This document shows positions 39,202-53,800 of a stretch of DNA of 64,000 nt, piece by piece. The stretch spans positions 28,243,613 through 28,307,612 of the forward strand of contig CM030708.1 of assembly GCA_017979445.1 (NCBI GenBank). The letters are read 5' to 3'. Positions within the stretch are counted from its first letter, which is position 1. Every line of letters starts with the position of its first letter. This DNA comes from Akebia trifoliata (taxonomy: Eukaryota; Streptophyta; Magnoliopsida; Ranunculales; Lardizabalaceae). Below the pieces are notes generated by a model. That model searched no databases, was not told where the DNA came from, and saw only the letters and a list, made by a program, of their open reading frames with translations. The position numbers and the translations under genes were made by a program.

Positions 39202-39455
39202 TCACAAAAAGAGAGACTTACTCTTGGTTCCTGATTTACAGAGCTTGCCCTCAACAATTAGAGCATCACAGTAGTTGGTTCCAGTGGCCAAACCTCGAGA
39301 TGAGAAGAAGGAAAGGAGGGATTTCCAAGTAACAGAGGAGGAGATGAGATCGACTCCTCTGCTAATAAAGTAGCCGTTGAGTCTCAGTGTGGGTGGGTCG
39401 AGCCCAAAGGTCCGAGCTATGGAACTAAGGTTTTGCTTCTCCCACTCCCAGACAT
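39202..39455 (-). pseudogene. Broken copy of gene X exon 1 (S-C)
   Basis: The original start (ATGTCTGGGAGTGGG) is kept, but about 65 bases after residue 9 are deleted, and reading on from the start gives a stop after about 12 codons. The rest, SIARTFGLDPPTLRLNGYFI to GKLCKSGTK, stays open in the original frame. No later exons follow. Confidence 0.85.
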
Positions 39456-41697
39456 CTAATCTGATTTCTTTCAAACCATTTGTTGTATTTCATGTCTCTC
39501 TCAAGTCTCTAATGGCTTCTCGAAGTGTGTAAAACCTTCTTTCTATTCTATTCGCACCCCAACTTTTATTTATTACACTCCAAATTTCTTAAATTATTTC
39601 CTCCCCTCCCCCCTATTAAATATAAAAACGCACCATTCAAACGTTACAAAAGTTTGGCTTAAATTGTTGAGTTGTGCTGGGGTGACGCAGGATTTACTGT
39701 GATTCTCACAATTCTGAATGCGTATATAACCGTTGATGATTTTTACTCGTATTACGAGAAAATACATCCATGGTTATGTGCACAACCCATGTTAGAATTG
39801 TGAGAATCACAATAAATACCCTGTGTCACCTCAGCATTAGTGGAAATTATTATCTCAACATTATACAATATTATAACATTCATTCAAACAATTTCGAAAC
39901 TTCTAATAAAATTTTGAACGATTTTAGAGAGTAAGTCTTAACAACCATAAAATCATTCTTTCATAATGCCCCCACTTTGATAAAAGAGGGAACTCAAATC
40001 ATTGATCTCAATAATTTAAATCGTTGATATAGATGATTCATGATGAAATATCAAGATTGATGATTTTAATAAGATTGATCTCAATAATTTAAATGTTGAT
40101 ATTGATGATTCATATTCTAGTGTCAGGATTGATAAATTACAACCTTTGGTCTCAATTGTTGTAAATTTCAAACTTGACAATTAGAACAACGATGGATCGA
40201 TATCAATGATATTAGTAAAAATGATGGCAGAGTCATTAATAAATAAACGGAAAATGCTAGCCTAACCAATAGGTTGAAGTTGTCCATCAACATGACCATC
40301 GGGATGGTAGGGATTTTCAAAATAATGTATCCCTAAGTAAAGGTGTATTAATCCATCATGCCATGTTGATGGTGAGCCTCAATTGTGATTGAGGCTAGAA
40401 AAGTCTCAAAGAATAAATTCGTAAAAATTTACTTATTAGAGCCTATGGGAGAGGTTTATTTTTAAATAGTTATTAACTTTTGGACGATACCTTGATAATC
40501 CATTTAGTAAATCTTTTCTTTCTTAATGGTCCCTCTCCTCATCTCTCTATAATGCTTTTGAAATACCCAAACTACTCGTTTTCTTATTTTCTTCACATAT
40601 TTAAGTTTTCCAAAGATATTTACAACCATTTTCGACGATTTTTTTTTTTATTTTTATATCGTGAATGATGAATAAAGAATGATAAAGTCTTGACTTTGAA
40701 CATTTAAATGTATTTTTTGATTTATTTTAACGATTATAATAAATTTGAAGATTTTCTTCCAACTTTTGGTTCGAGTGTATGTTTCGCAATTATGATATAT
40801 GCATTTTAGGAATTTCGAGAAAATCTTTCAAATTTCAAAGTTGAAAAAGTGAAAAACAAAAAAACAAAAAAATAATTAAAAAACTGAATCACAATTACAA
40901 TGTTGAGTTTGACGATTTTATTCAGCAATTTTAAAAAAATGTCTAATTCACACAACAATGAAGAATATATCCACCATTGTAGCTAATATATCCATTGCTA
41001 TAGTTTTTATCAATGAATTTATAAAATTTTCAAAAAAGTGGTGAGCTTGACAATAAAAATGTTGAACTCGACAATAAAACATTGTAAGCTTGAAACTGTA
41101 AATGTGATTCATATTTTTTTTCTTTTTTCTTTTTTCATTTTTAAACTTTGATATTGGATAAATCTTCTCAAAATTCCTAAAATGTAGATATCAGAGTTGC
41201 AAAAATGACAATTGAATAAAGAAATTATGACAAAATCTTTAAAAATTATAGAATCTCAACTCCATTTTTCAATTTTTTTATTTTATTTTATTATAACTTG
41301 ACAAAATAAATTAAAAAATACATCCAAATGTTTTAAATTATTATTCTAAAATCACTGTTCCCAATTTTTTTTTTTGAAATAATTGCAATCATGATTGGAA
41401 AAACCTAAGTATGTAAAGAAGATGGAAAAATGGTAATTTGATATTTCAAAAATATTATAATTTGAGATGAATAAAATGTTCAATAAAGGGGGTTTATGTA
41501 AATAATAAAAAAATATTTCCGGTTCCACTTGCTCGATTCGGTCGGTTTAAACAAACTAAAGCGGCTTTTAAATGATGAGCTGAGTTACCAGTTGAACCGA
41601 CCGGGTTTTAAAACATTGGTTTGATCCTCACTATGACTCACCTTCCTTGCACAATAAGTAAAAATTTTCTTTCCCATGGCCATAAAACGACTCAAAG

Positions 41698-41705
41698 TAT
41701 AAATA
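41698..41705 (+). promoter_or_regulatory. Probable TATA box of the UBA/PUB gene
   Basis: TATAAATA lies about 112 bases before the start codon, in a context (AAGTATAAATACCCG) close to the plant TATA consensus. Transcription would start near 41730. It is 40 bases right of the end of segment S. Confidence 0.6.
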
Positions 41706-41816
41706 CCCGAATCAGAATCAGAATATAGAAAAGCAAAAAAGGGGAATTAGGGTTCCTGATTTCCTGATTTCCTGATTGTTCTTGAGAGATTCGATCATCT
41801 ATCAATAAATCCTCCA

Positions 41817-44800
41817 ATGGCGGGTCTCTCTCTAAGATGCGGAGACTGTGGGATCCTTCTGAAATCCGTAGAAGAAGCTCAAGAACACGCAGAACTCACT
41901 TCTCACTCCAATTTCTCCGAATCGACCGAAGCCGTCCTCAATCTTATCTGCACCACTTGTGGAAAACCTTGCAGATCCAAAACTGAAAGCGATTTGCACA
42001 CCAAGAGAACTGGCCACACTGATTTTACTGATAAGACTTCGGAAGCTGCGAAGCCGATCTCGTTGGAGGCGCCGAAAGCCATTTCCGATCCTGAGGAGGT
42101 TGTTGGAGCTAGTGGAAGCAGTGAATCTGAAGGTGGGTTTAGAATTTTATTTTTTTTAACAATTATTTTCTTTATATTTGTTGTTGTATTTTAGTATTGA
42201 TCACATTGAGTTCATAGTATTAAATTTCAACACATTTCCACGAAATATACCGAAGTATTTCCATTTCCACAAGTTCCAATACGAAATTTAACCAACAGTT
42301 TATTTTTGTATATATTTAGGTGGAAATCATTATTTATTTCGCAAAATGTTTCGATGAATAGTGAATTTCAAGCGAAATATTCTTTTTTGAAAAAACTTAT
42401 AATTTCTTTTAGAAAGAATTTATAAATGGGTGGCGATCGGAGGCCCTAAAGAGATCCAATCATTGTGCCAAACATTTTTTCAATGTATGGGTTAGAAAGT
42501 TTCGGAATGGGCTGATTTTTTGCGAGGATTATCTCTATAATGAGGAGATCATCCTCACCAAAAAGCAGCCCATTCCGAAACTTCTAACCACTATTTTGAA
42601 AAATGTTTGGCTCTCTTTAGGGCCTCCGAATGCTTCCCCGTATAAATTATTAATACAAAATTGCATATAACACTCATTCGTTAATATATATGAATTATCT
42701 GAATATATTCCAAGTATATTAGTACATTTATATAAGCATGCATACAATCAACCATGTTTCAATTAGTTGGATACATTAGCAATTTATTCATATAATTATT
42801 TGTAAAATAAAAGAAATATAATAATGGATGAATGCACTACTTAATAGTTTCTTCATCTTAATGTCTTATATATTAAGTTGTATGTGGTTAATGCAACATA
42901 ATTATTCTAATTTCCCCTATCAGCTTCTCAATACATGTGTGCATGTGTAGCAAAATGTTGTTGATATTGAATTTCACACTAGATATGGTAGCTTATTGTA
43001 TTTTGACGTCTTAATTAGTGTGTTTTACTGCCTATTCTATCATTTCCTACTGGTTCAATGAAAATTTCTTCAATATTTCAATCATTTCCAAAAATTGTAT
43101 TCATTTACACACTAATTGAAATATTTCCATTTCTAGACTAACCGAAATCAAAATTTAATACCTTGATTGAGTTTAATAGCTTAGGTTTTGGGTTTATTGG
43201 ATCGGTGTCATTGGTGTGTATGTTTGATTTTTTTTTTTTTATCGTGGTTCGCTTATATGAAATTACTTAAATATATCTCCTTTTCTTTCCTTGTAATTTA
43301 CAGAGATGGCTGTTCCAGTGGTTGATAAGAAATTGCTTGAAGAACTGGAATCAATGGGATTTCCTACACCCCGAGCAACACGGGCACTTCATTTTTCCGG
43401 TGAGTCCGTTTATAATTGTTTTTTTTTTTTTCTTTAGATACATTTTGTGCCCAAAGACAAGTTATGCTTCATAAATTTAGTAAGGACATTCTTTGGGATG
43501 AGACAGTAGTTAAGACTTAAGACCGACCATTATTTGTTCATTTATCTGTAGAGATGGATAGATTGGTAATGATGTGATATGTCGAATAAATGTTGATTAA
43601 ACAAAATGGGGAGTGCTTTGGAGTATAATGTGATTGACGTATAACAATCAAACTTAAGGAAATTTTTTTACAAGACAATAATTTTGACCATTCATAATTT
43701 AGAATGTTGGACAATTAAGAAATATTTTTCATGGAATTAGCATAGTAGAGATTAGGATCATGGGACGGATGCATGGAAATACTGGGAAAGAAGATAAAAA
43801 TGATTATCAATGCTGTCAAGGTGCAAGATGAGGTGAGGCACCTTAAATTACTGAAGGTGTTGTGATTTCAAGGAGGGACATGACTCATGCACCCAAGATG
43901 GACTTTAGTAAAGTTGCACGGGTGCATACTTCAATGACATTTGAAAATTCTGTTCTTTGTGGAATTTTATTCTCACGTGATTATTGTTGCTATTTTTTTT
44001 TTTTGGTAGTTTGTAAATTTTGGTGTCCCAGTCTTAGTAAATTGTAGACGATGAGTTTTGTGAATATTTGGGTATCCCTTTTCCTCTCTAGCGAAAGTGA
44101 ACTAATGAAATTTACTTCTTAAACTTATATTCACTTTGTATGCACTCTCAGTTGTATACTTGTAGCAAAATGCAGTTATGGGTCATTGAGTTCATTTGAG
44201 TTTTTCTTTTCTACAGGCAATGCAAGCCTTGAGGCTGCTGTAAATTGGATTGTTGAACATGAGAACGATTCAGACATTGATCAGATGCCCTTGGTATGAT
44301 TTCCGTTCTCATAACTGGTCCCTGTGTCACTTTTCAGTTTTTTTCATAGATACAATCATTTAAGCTCACTCACACTGTAATCCATACTTTTTAAGTATGT
44401 ACAGTGTAGTTTTTATTATCCATATTATATTGCTATTAAAAATGTGGCATCAAGTGATGAAATTGTTAGAAGGATAACTCTCTAAATCCCCACTAAAGGG
44501 TGAGACGGGTTAAAGGTTTGAAAATAGACTAAGTCTTTGCTGTCATTCTTGTAGCTAGTCTGTGAAGGAGTCTACAATGTACTGGACTAAGGAGAACATT
44601 GGAAAACCACATAAGAAATACTGATTAATGGAAAAAGGGTTGGATGTTTGCACTTATCCAGACAAATGTAATTGAAGTAGTTTGCATAGGCAGGTTGGAG
44701 GTGACTGCCTAGAAAGCAGGTGATCACTTTGGATTAGAGAAAGCTGCAATTTTCCTTCCACAAAGCTAAATTTCAAGGCCCCTCCTTTGCATCTCAGCAC

Positions 44801-47800
44801 TCTCCTAGGCAGCTAGGCCACTATCTTTGACCACTCAATAATGTTATCGAGTTCCTCTCCTGTGAAAGTGTTTCTTTGTGAGCAAAGCTTCTCGACTGTT
44901 GTTTATAGAAAGTTTTAAGAGCAACAATTGTGTGGAAAACATAATGGATTTTGGTATTTTGAGGGGGACTTGGAAGTGGATTTTTCTTACTCCCACCCTT
45001 CTTTAATTGTTTCTGGCATCATCATCATTGTTATAATGTCTAACCCTTATCCCAAAATTTGGGTCGGCTGAATGAATCGTGTTGCACCATTCAATTCCAT
45101 CTAAAACTATATCTTTTATTAATCCTAGTCTGTATGGTAATACCACAGATCTGTCTGTGATTGAAACCCCTCCTTCATTCTTACACGTATTAAAAAGAAA
45201 AGGAAAGAGATCTTTGATTAATTCAAGTGTGTTCTTATTCCTCTCACTACTTTAAACTTCCTCTTTTTTGGTCTCCCTCTCACTATTTGAGAACCTTTAC
45301 TTATAAGTAGGGCTGTTATCTGTCTTTCTTGCATATTATCGAACATCTTAATTGACTTTCCCATTGTTTATCTCCGTTTTTTTTTTTTTTTTTTTTTTTT
45401 TTGGGGGGGGGGGGGGGGGGGAGTGGAGGGGATTGGGGGGACTCCAGCATTTTCGTGAATGCATTCCAAATTAGTGATTTATTTACTTTATTATGACTTG
45501 GGGAGGCACTAAGGAATTTTTTTTTTTAAATAAATATCCATTGAAGACATTAATTCCCATGTTCTTCACATGTTATATGTAGATGAATATTAATTCTGAT
45601 ATTAAAGAATAGGGAACATAAAATCAAAGAAGAGCCTGCTGACCTTTTCATCGTGGAAGGTTAAGTTCCATTCTACTAGTTGGCCTATATGGTATCTTTG
45701 AAATCTTGTCAATAGATCTCCACTTACACACTAAGTACAAATGTTACCTTGGTTTGAACTCAAGGCATTTTATAGTATTTTATCATGTGTATGTGGTGGG
45801 GAGTGAGAACAGGGGGATTTTTCAACCTTGTCAATCAATTTTATTTGGTTTTATTTATGTTATTTGAATCCATTTATAATTTTATGCAAAATATGGAATT
45901 AGCTGGCATACAAAATCTACATTTTGATGTATTTAGGCACTACTGTATTTGGTAGGCACAATAAAATTTAGTAATACACTGTCTCATTTACTTAACTGAA
46001 TTCAGGTACCTATCAACATCAAGGTTGGAGCCCCCAAACCATCTCTTACTCCGGAGGAAATGAAGATTAAAGCACAAGAATTAAGGTTTTTTCTTTAGCA
46101 ATTTGTTTGTGCCTTCATCAATGTTTTCGATAGTTCCATGTTTACCAAGGTTTAAAGTTTGTGTATTATCTAACATTTTGGTAAGCTAATGGAATGAGAT
46201 TTCTCAAATGAGACAGCACAATGAATTGAAATTCTTTTTTACATTTTTTTATTGATAGATAAAAAAAAAATTATTAGAAAAATGGAACAAAAAGTAGAAA
46301 ATACAAAGGCACCTTAAGAGGTCCAGATGGCCATTCAAAGGAAGGCAAAGTCAAAGGAAAAAATTCAAATCTAACCCTTCCCGTCAACAATAAGCTCTCA
46401 AAAAAACACTTTTTTGATAGACAAAATTTTATTAAAGGAGATAAAAAAAAGGAGGTCAAGAGACTTTCCTACAAAAGGACTCAAAAAATCAAATCAATGT
46501 TACAATCATTTAAAATCCTTTTGAAATTACAGTTCCTATGGAAGACGTTCTCCTACCATGTCAACAATTCCTTTACAGGTTGATCTTCCTAGAAAAGAAA
46601 AAGAAAAGCATTGAAAGGCCTCTTTATGGAGAGATTTACCACACCATCTATCTTTACAAAACCTTTCCTATCCTCCTTGTTAAAGCTTTGAGCGGATGGA
46701 TGCCTTTGATGAACTCAGTATGCACTCCCATACAACCTCTGAGTCATATGGTTTTTGAGAATTGCCACAACCCCAAGTTTCATTTGAGGTAGATTACCTA
46801 CGAGGTTGCAAGCATGGGGGGAGAAAGTAAGAACGTGTCTTAATTTGGTTGGAAAAAGGACTTAATTACCACATCTCTTCCAATATAGCGAGGAAAAATG
46901 GCATGTTAGTTGCGCATGTTACTCATTTGTGGAGGGCAATGAAATCCTAGAGAAACATATAAGGATTTTGATGACCTTTGAAACCTATTTGGAATCTTTG
47001 TGATGATAATCAAAACCCCAGGTCATTTGCCAGCCTTTGGTAAACCCTTTGGGTTGGAATTACTCATATGTAGACTCTATTGTTAGTTGATGGAGGACAT
47101 GAGGACAAATATCTTGAGCAATAACATAGTCCATCGTATAAACAACATCATTGCATGTGGTAAAAAATTCCACTGTCTATCACTGGGTTTATACCGGGGT
47201 CATTGGCTGTTCAAGGTTCAAACGCCAAGAGGTTTTTTTTTCTTTTGAATCCATAGTTGGGTGAGAAATGTAGCCCTTCCCCTGATGTAGCTTGAAAAGA
47301 CTTCCTCAGGAAACAACATTTTTAAAATCTGTGATTGTTGATCTTTTATGTAGGTCTTAATTTGTTTGAGATTGTTAAACACATAGTGAACTTTGACCCA
47401 ATTAGAAACTTTATATAAGAGAAAACTGATATTCTGTTGTTTGATTACTCTAGTGAAATTCTTCATCTATCCCTTTTCGTACCCATCATGTCCAGACTCG
47501 GAACAAATCCTAACAATCGTTGCGAACAAACTTTTTAAAATTTGAAATCCATCCATTTTCAATCATGGAAGGCATTATTGGCTTGGACCCCATTACTAAA
47601 CCACATTGTTCGCTCAAGCTGATTCACCACCAATTACCATATCAGTTTGGGTAACTTTTTACTCCATGTCAGCCACCTTCTTATTCCTTCCTTCTTTATC
47701 GAAAACCTAGGTTTTGTGTTTCTCTTTGAAACGAGTAATCGAGATTCGTCATTCGCCTCTGACACTCCTGTGGTGTTTTCCATGGATTATGGCCGAACTT

Positions 47801-50800
47801 TGCCGAATTGTCAGTCTCCTGGATTCCAACTACATGACCAATGAAGAAGCCATGATTGGTGTATCTTCCTAGAATACTCATGTCTTCCAAGCTTGTTCCC
47901 CATATCAACAGTAATCGAGAAGTTTCCCTCTTTTCAGATCTTCCTAAGACATTGGATAGCATGTCAACATGGCATGTAGATGTGCATGAAATGTGTCATA
48001 TGGCTGAAGCCATGATCTTTTTATATCAAAATAATATTAAAAGCAGCCTAGCAGTAGTTTCAGGGATAGAAAATTTAATTACATATCTGATAGATAGGAG
48101 ATATTGAAGCATCAACTAAAGTACTATAGTACTATTGTGCACCTTGTGATTTTGTCGTTAAGCAAGTTTGAAAGTTAAGAATCAAACATACCCAAAACTT
48201 TTTGTACCAATGTAATGTTTTTGGTTGTGTTGCACATTTAAGTTAAATCCTCTTTGTACTTCAAAGGGATGAAGGATTGAAGTTCAATGCAGGCATTTTC
48301 AATTCTATATTTTCCTGGACAACTTGTGTTCTGAAGGCCTTTACTATTTCCAGTTTTAGTTATCTCTGCAATGGAGTTAGAATACCTGTGTTGACGAGTT
48401 TCATTGATGGAGAACTTAGTTGTTTCAAATGACATGAGTTGATTTGATTGATAACTTTCAAATCTGCATTCTTTTTTAAGAAGTATTCATTTGTTTTTTT
48501 TTCTTTTTTGATTTCATCCCGCCATGAGTAAATAACTAGGAAATCCATCCACTTTTAAGAATTTATTCATTACTTCTATGACGTACTTAGAAATTCAAAG
48601 TTTGCTGTTGTTGTATGCGGATTTAATCTCCTATCTCTTCCATGCTCCTATTTTCTACCTTTGTTATCCCTTATAGTTGTTAATTTCTTACATTTTTCTA
48701 GGGAACGAGCACGCAAGAAAAAAGAAGAGGAGGATAAGAGAATGGAAAGAGAAAGAGAGAAGGTATTAAACAATATTACCTTTGCACAATTTACAGGTTT
48801 TGTTGTGTTGGCATGACATGACACTTCATGGCACGACACACACTTCTGGGCACTTTCCATACATGTGGTAGGACCAGTTTTCTAGAAGGACCACTTGATG
48901 GCATTCTTTTTTAGCAGGTTGGCCCAACATGCAAGGCATGTGGCCAGCACCCACAATGTGCTTATCTTAACCCGTCCAAGCCAAGCCAGGTTCATGGCCA
49001 TGATGAGTACATTAATTTTCCCACAAATTTAGATTTTCGTCAAGCTTTTCAGGGATGGAAATGATTAGGTTACCCGTTTATCTTTTCCAAAAGTTCTCGC
49101 TAGGTAATGCTTCCCTTTACCATGTGTTGGTGCATTTGGAAGGAGTGTAACAGGCAGTTGTTCGAGGGGCAGAACACGCTTTACAAGAAATTATCATTTC
49201 TATATCATGGGCCTCCCTTCATTTCTGGTGCAAAGTTTTTAAGGAGTTTAGCGGGATTTCTATCACCTTCAATAATATTTTAACTTATTGTTTATTACAT
49301 TTTTATGAAACAAACCCATGAAGTTTCTGAAAATGAATGTTCCTTGAAGCAAAAATAACCTTAATATATACTCATTTATTCTTTTTTTATTGTGTGTTGA
49401 GGGGTGGTGTAACAGGGCATAAGAAGCATATCCTCTTTTTTTGTGTGTTGAGGAGCAGCGTGGGGCGGGGATAAGGGAGTAGTGTAAAAAAGGCACTATA
49501 AAGCATAATGGACTCATCATAAACAAAACTGATCATTACAATGTATTAAATAAGAATTCCAATTGTTTTTTATACCATGACCTTCCCAACCACCTTTTTT
49601 TTTTCTTTTTAAATTTTCCAGCTATTTCAGATTGGAATATCTTACTTTTGATAAATATTGTTTGATTAGTAAAAAAAGTTATTTTATATTCTCCACATTT
49701 CATTGGTATCCTGGAGTTGGGCGTTTCTCCTCAAATGCATATCTTGGAATTATTTTTGTTTTCTTTTGTAACTTTTGAAATGGATGTTTCCCTTTAAATA
49801 TTTTCAAGAGGGCATTGTGGTATTCTGTGACCCCTTTTGAACTAATTAATTGATTGACATATGAAATATCAGCAAGCAAAAATATGTGAAAAATGAAACT
49901 CTAAAATGTGCCTAAAGATTGTCTACTAGAGTTATGTCTGATGTTTTAATTATTGATCTCCGAATTTTCTGATTGTTATGATATAATTTTCTAGATGTGT
50001 GTGTGTGTGTGTGTGTGTGTGTTGTGTGTTTTTGTTTGTTTGTTTAAGCAAGCAAGTTGGTGGGTAGTAATCAGTAGGTGTTCGTATGCGTGTGCGTGCG
50101 TGTGTTTGTTTAAGCAAGCAAGTTTGTGGTTAGTAATCCATAGGTGAAGGTTGTTTAAAGTTCATAAGTGTTGATGCATCATGATTTGGGTTCAAAACCC
50201 TCTTTCACAAGCAAGCGAGTTAGTAGGTGAAGGTTGTTTAAAGTTTGTAAGTGTTGGTGCATCATGATTTGGGTTCAAACCCCTCTTTAACCAATTAATT
50301 ACTTGCCCCTAACTGACTTGCTTATCAAAAATAAAAAAGTGAAGGCAGGTTTTGGTCGTGGTATCAACACTCAACCAACTTAGCTTTGCAGGTGTTGTCT
50401 TGGCCTTTAGTTGCAAGTTTTAGCTTTGTGCTAATCAAGGTTCTTGCATTTGTTTATCGTAGTTGTTCGTTTGTTGTAGGAGAGGATTCGTGCTGGTAAA
50501 GAACTTCTTGAAGCAAAGCGAATTGAAGAAGATAATGAAAGAAAACGGTTTGTCTGGATCTATTTGTTGTTATTGTCAGAATGCCTTTTGGTCTTTCCCA
50601 TTACTTGGTGTATGCTTTACTTATTGTACCATGCAGTTCACTTAATATTCCTCTCATTAACAAAATATGCATCCTGTGCTATTGTAGTATATTGGCCTTG
50701 CGAAAAGCTGAGAAAGATGAAGAGAAAAGAGCAAGGGAGAAAATACGTCAGAAAGTGGAGGAAGATAAGGTATTTTTTTAATTCTCTCCACCTATTTTTT

Positions 50801-53800
50801 GACATAATTACAGTTATTGAATGATCCAAATTTTGGTTCATATTCATGGTATGATGAAATCCCTTGGCTGTTTTTTTTATAAGTATATCCCTAGGCTGTT
50901 CTCATGCATTCAATCCTCATATCTTCAAATTTATGAAGTTTTCTAAAAGTTAAATCTAAATCATAGATTGGCGAAGTTGTACAAATATATAATTGGCTCA
51001 TGCACATTGATTGATGTTGAGCGTGCTAAAAGGAATCGTTGTTCTCCCCAGTTTGTAGTTTTTCCACCCAAGTATTGTGTCAATGTGCACACTGATCTGG
51101 ACTAACTGCAGCTTAAATCCGTAAATCCAATGCACTTGCATTCCTCGAACTATTCTATCAAAAAAATTATAAAAATTTGAATGCTCTAGAGAAATTTCAT
51201 TATCACCCTGAAAGTGAATGAGACAACCCCAAATTTTGGCTTCAACCCACTCTAACAATCAATTTAACTTCTCCCCCCTTCAACAAGATGAAGTTGACTT
51301 GTTGGTTTTTGTTTGGGGTCTAAAGAAGAAGGTTTGGAGGTTTCTATACCTTGCAATTGAATTATTTCCTCCGGTTTTAGCTAGTCTTACTGTTGTTTTA
51401 TATAATTTTCTGTTTTGTATATTTCCTCCGGCTGTGACTTGAGTGATTATTGAGTCACCCATTCAACTCTGCTTGACTAAAGTCACTTGAATCACTCTTT
51501 CTGTTTTTTCTTTTGAAGTTTGAAGGTTACAATCCAAAGGATTTTCTTTAGAGTTAATAATGAATGACTTAAAATGACTTAAAAGACCTCAAGGAAAACC
51601 CCTTTTTACTATTTACACTTTTCTCATTCATGTTTCCAACTTTGAAAATAGAATCCACATTTGTGTACCAATCTGATGTTTGACTCCATCCCGTAGTTGT
51701 CTTGGATGAATGTATTTTTATTATTCTCCATAGATCTTTGAGCTTAAAAAGAACTTCATGGTTTATTTCTCTATCATATGTCCTTTCCCCTTAAAACATC
51801 TTTATTTCAACAATCAAGATTTCAAAGTCAACAATTCTAGTTGACCTGATTTGTTCGAGTTTGAATTGAGTCAGTTTCTTTTTCTTTTCCTTAATATTTG
51901 TTCACTACCGCGTCAAAAGTGGTTAGATGACTCCAAACAACAGTTGTCATCTGAAGGTGTCACCTCGGTGAGGTGGTAACTCAAGACTCTGTGGCGATAC
52001 CACATACCTAAAACCCACCTTCACACTTAAACCTTAAAAAAAAATACAGTTGTCTTGTGTGGTTTGTGAATGCTTAATCTTTTGACTTATTTGTATCTCC
52101 CTTTTTTTCCAGTGAGCTTAGTAATCATTAATAATAAAATTATTAGTCCTGGATTGCTGACTTTTTTTTTCTTTTTCAAATGGGTAAGCTGGAATTGAAC
52201 CCACAACCTCAAAGTTACTTTGCACTGTGTCAACTGTTTATGCTTATCTTTGCAGGCAGAAAGAAGGCGGAAGCTTGGGTTGCCAGCGGAAGACCCAACA
52301 GTTTCAAAACCCCCCACACCAGTTGTGGAGAAAAAGGTCTTGCTTTGTCTGAATAATGCCTTTGAATCAATCTCTTGTTTGTCATGCAAAAAGTTGGTAT
52401 TAATGAACACCTATCCTCATATGTAAATTGCAGAGTTTTCTCCCTGTTAAACCTGCTACAAAGGCTGAGCGCATGAGAGACTGTTTGCGATCTCTCAAGC
52501 ATAATCACAAGGTAAACAAAATTGTTAATCCATGGACTTGATTTGAGCATCACTTCACCAAATGATCTCATCTTTCTTTCTTCTTTTTTTCTTGTAAATG
52601 AAAAACTTAATATATCCAAAGAGTTTGTAGCTAGGGAAGAGAGTTCTGCATGTACAAGATAGGCACTTCTACATCATGTACAACAGGAATGTCAGCTCGA
52701 TTTTGGTCACGGGTGGTCAAAATAATAGTCCAGGATCATCATCCTTGATGTCCATGCATGATGCTAAGGCTCCGTTTGGATACAAACTAGAAAGTAACTT
52801 TGGGAGAAAGTAGAAATTTATTTCCTTTTACTTTTAAAAAAGTTTAGTTCATAGACTTCATCAGAAGCGCCTGGTGAATGCTTAAAGGGTTGGGGGAAAT
52901 CCTGCCCCTCCTACTACTTTGCAATGTCTTCAAAGGAGTAATTTTCTTTCATCTCTGCCTAGTAACATTACAAACAACAGACGATCTGTGACTTAGGTGG
53001 ACAACCTTGAGGATCTTGTGTGCTAAATGTCCAAACAAAATCTGGCACCCTAGGAGGAAAAGGAACCCTCAAATATTAGAGAAGGAAGATTCATTCACCA
53101 AATAGCTGTTAAATAAGCACATAGGAAGAAGTTGCCTGTGATATGGCCTTAGATACTTGAAGAGGGTTTGGAAAGATTTGGGCACCTTTAATTATATTAG
53201 TTATACATAAAGAACCTTTGCAAACATGATCACAGTTATGGAAATGCTTTATTTAGAAGAAATATTGTGTGAAAGGGTGAGCCACCAGGGTTGTTTGGGA
53301 CTCACCTTTCTATATGCCAACTGGTGTACGTTTTCAATGATGTGATACCTCCCATTTATAGATCTCCTCTGCATGATGAAAACAGCATAGAATAGGTTGT
53401 AACCAGTTGATTAATATTTTTTATTTTGGCTGAAGCACCATTTATGTTTAATAATCAATATAAGTGATTTATCAAGACAGTTAGCATAATCCAGTTTGCG
53501 TTTTCTTTCTTTGTCCGATTGTGAACACCAGTGTTTCCTGTGTACAGTATAGATCCAGCTGAGGCTTCTCATGGACATGACATTTGCACTTAAAAACAAT
53601 GAATCTAATTGATCAACATTTTATAAACTAAATCTTGTATTCAGTAACATCACCTGTGTTCTATTTCTATGAGGGTAGGATGAGGATGCCAAAGTCAAGA
53701 GGGCATTCCAAACGCTTCTAACGTATGTCGGGAATGTTGCGAAGAATCCTAATGAGGAGAAATTCAGGAAGGTTCGACTCAATAATCCATCTTTTCAGGT

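Larger units (their letters stand above)
37634..41657. repeat. Segment S, copy C (adjacent to the UBA/PUB gene)
   Basis: Colinear with copy A over its whole length, from the short LTR (TATATTTTCCTCCACTCCCG) to CTTCCTTGCACAATAA. Its left end abuts the right terminal repeat of H2. Its right end continues directly into the promoter of the gene at 41817, which is probably the ancestral junction. Confidence 0.9.

Noticed and set aside
45377..45421. T26-G19 run as a possible regulatory or recombination element
   Set aside because: Length may be a sequencing or assembly artefact; listed only as a simple repeat.
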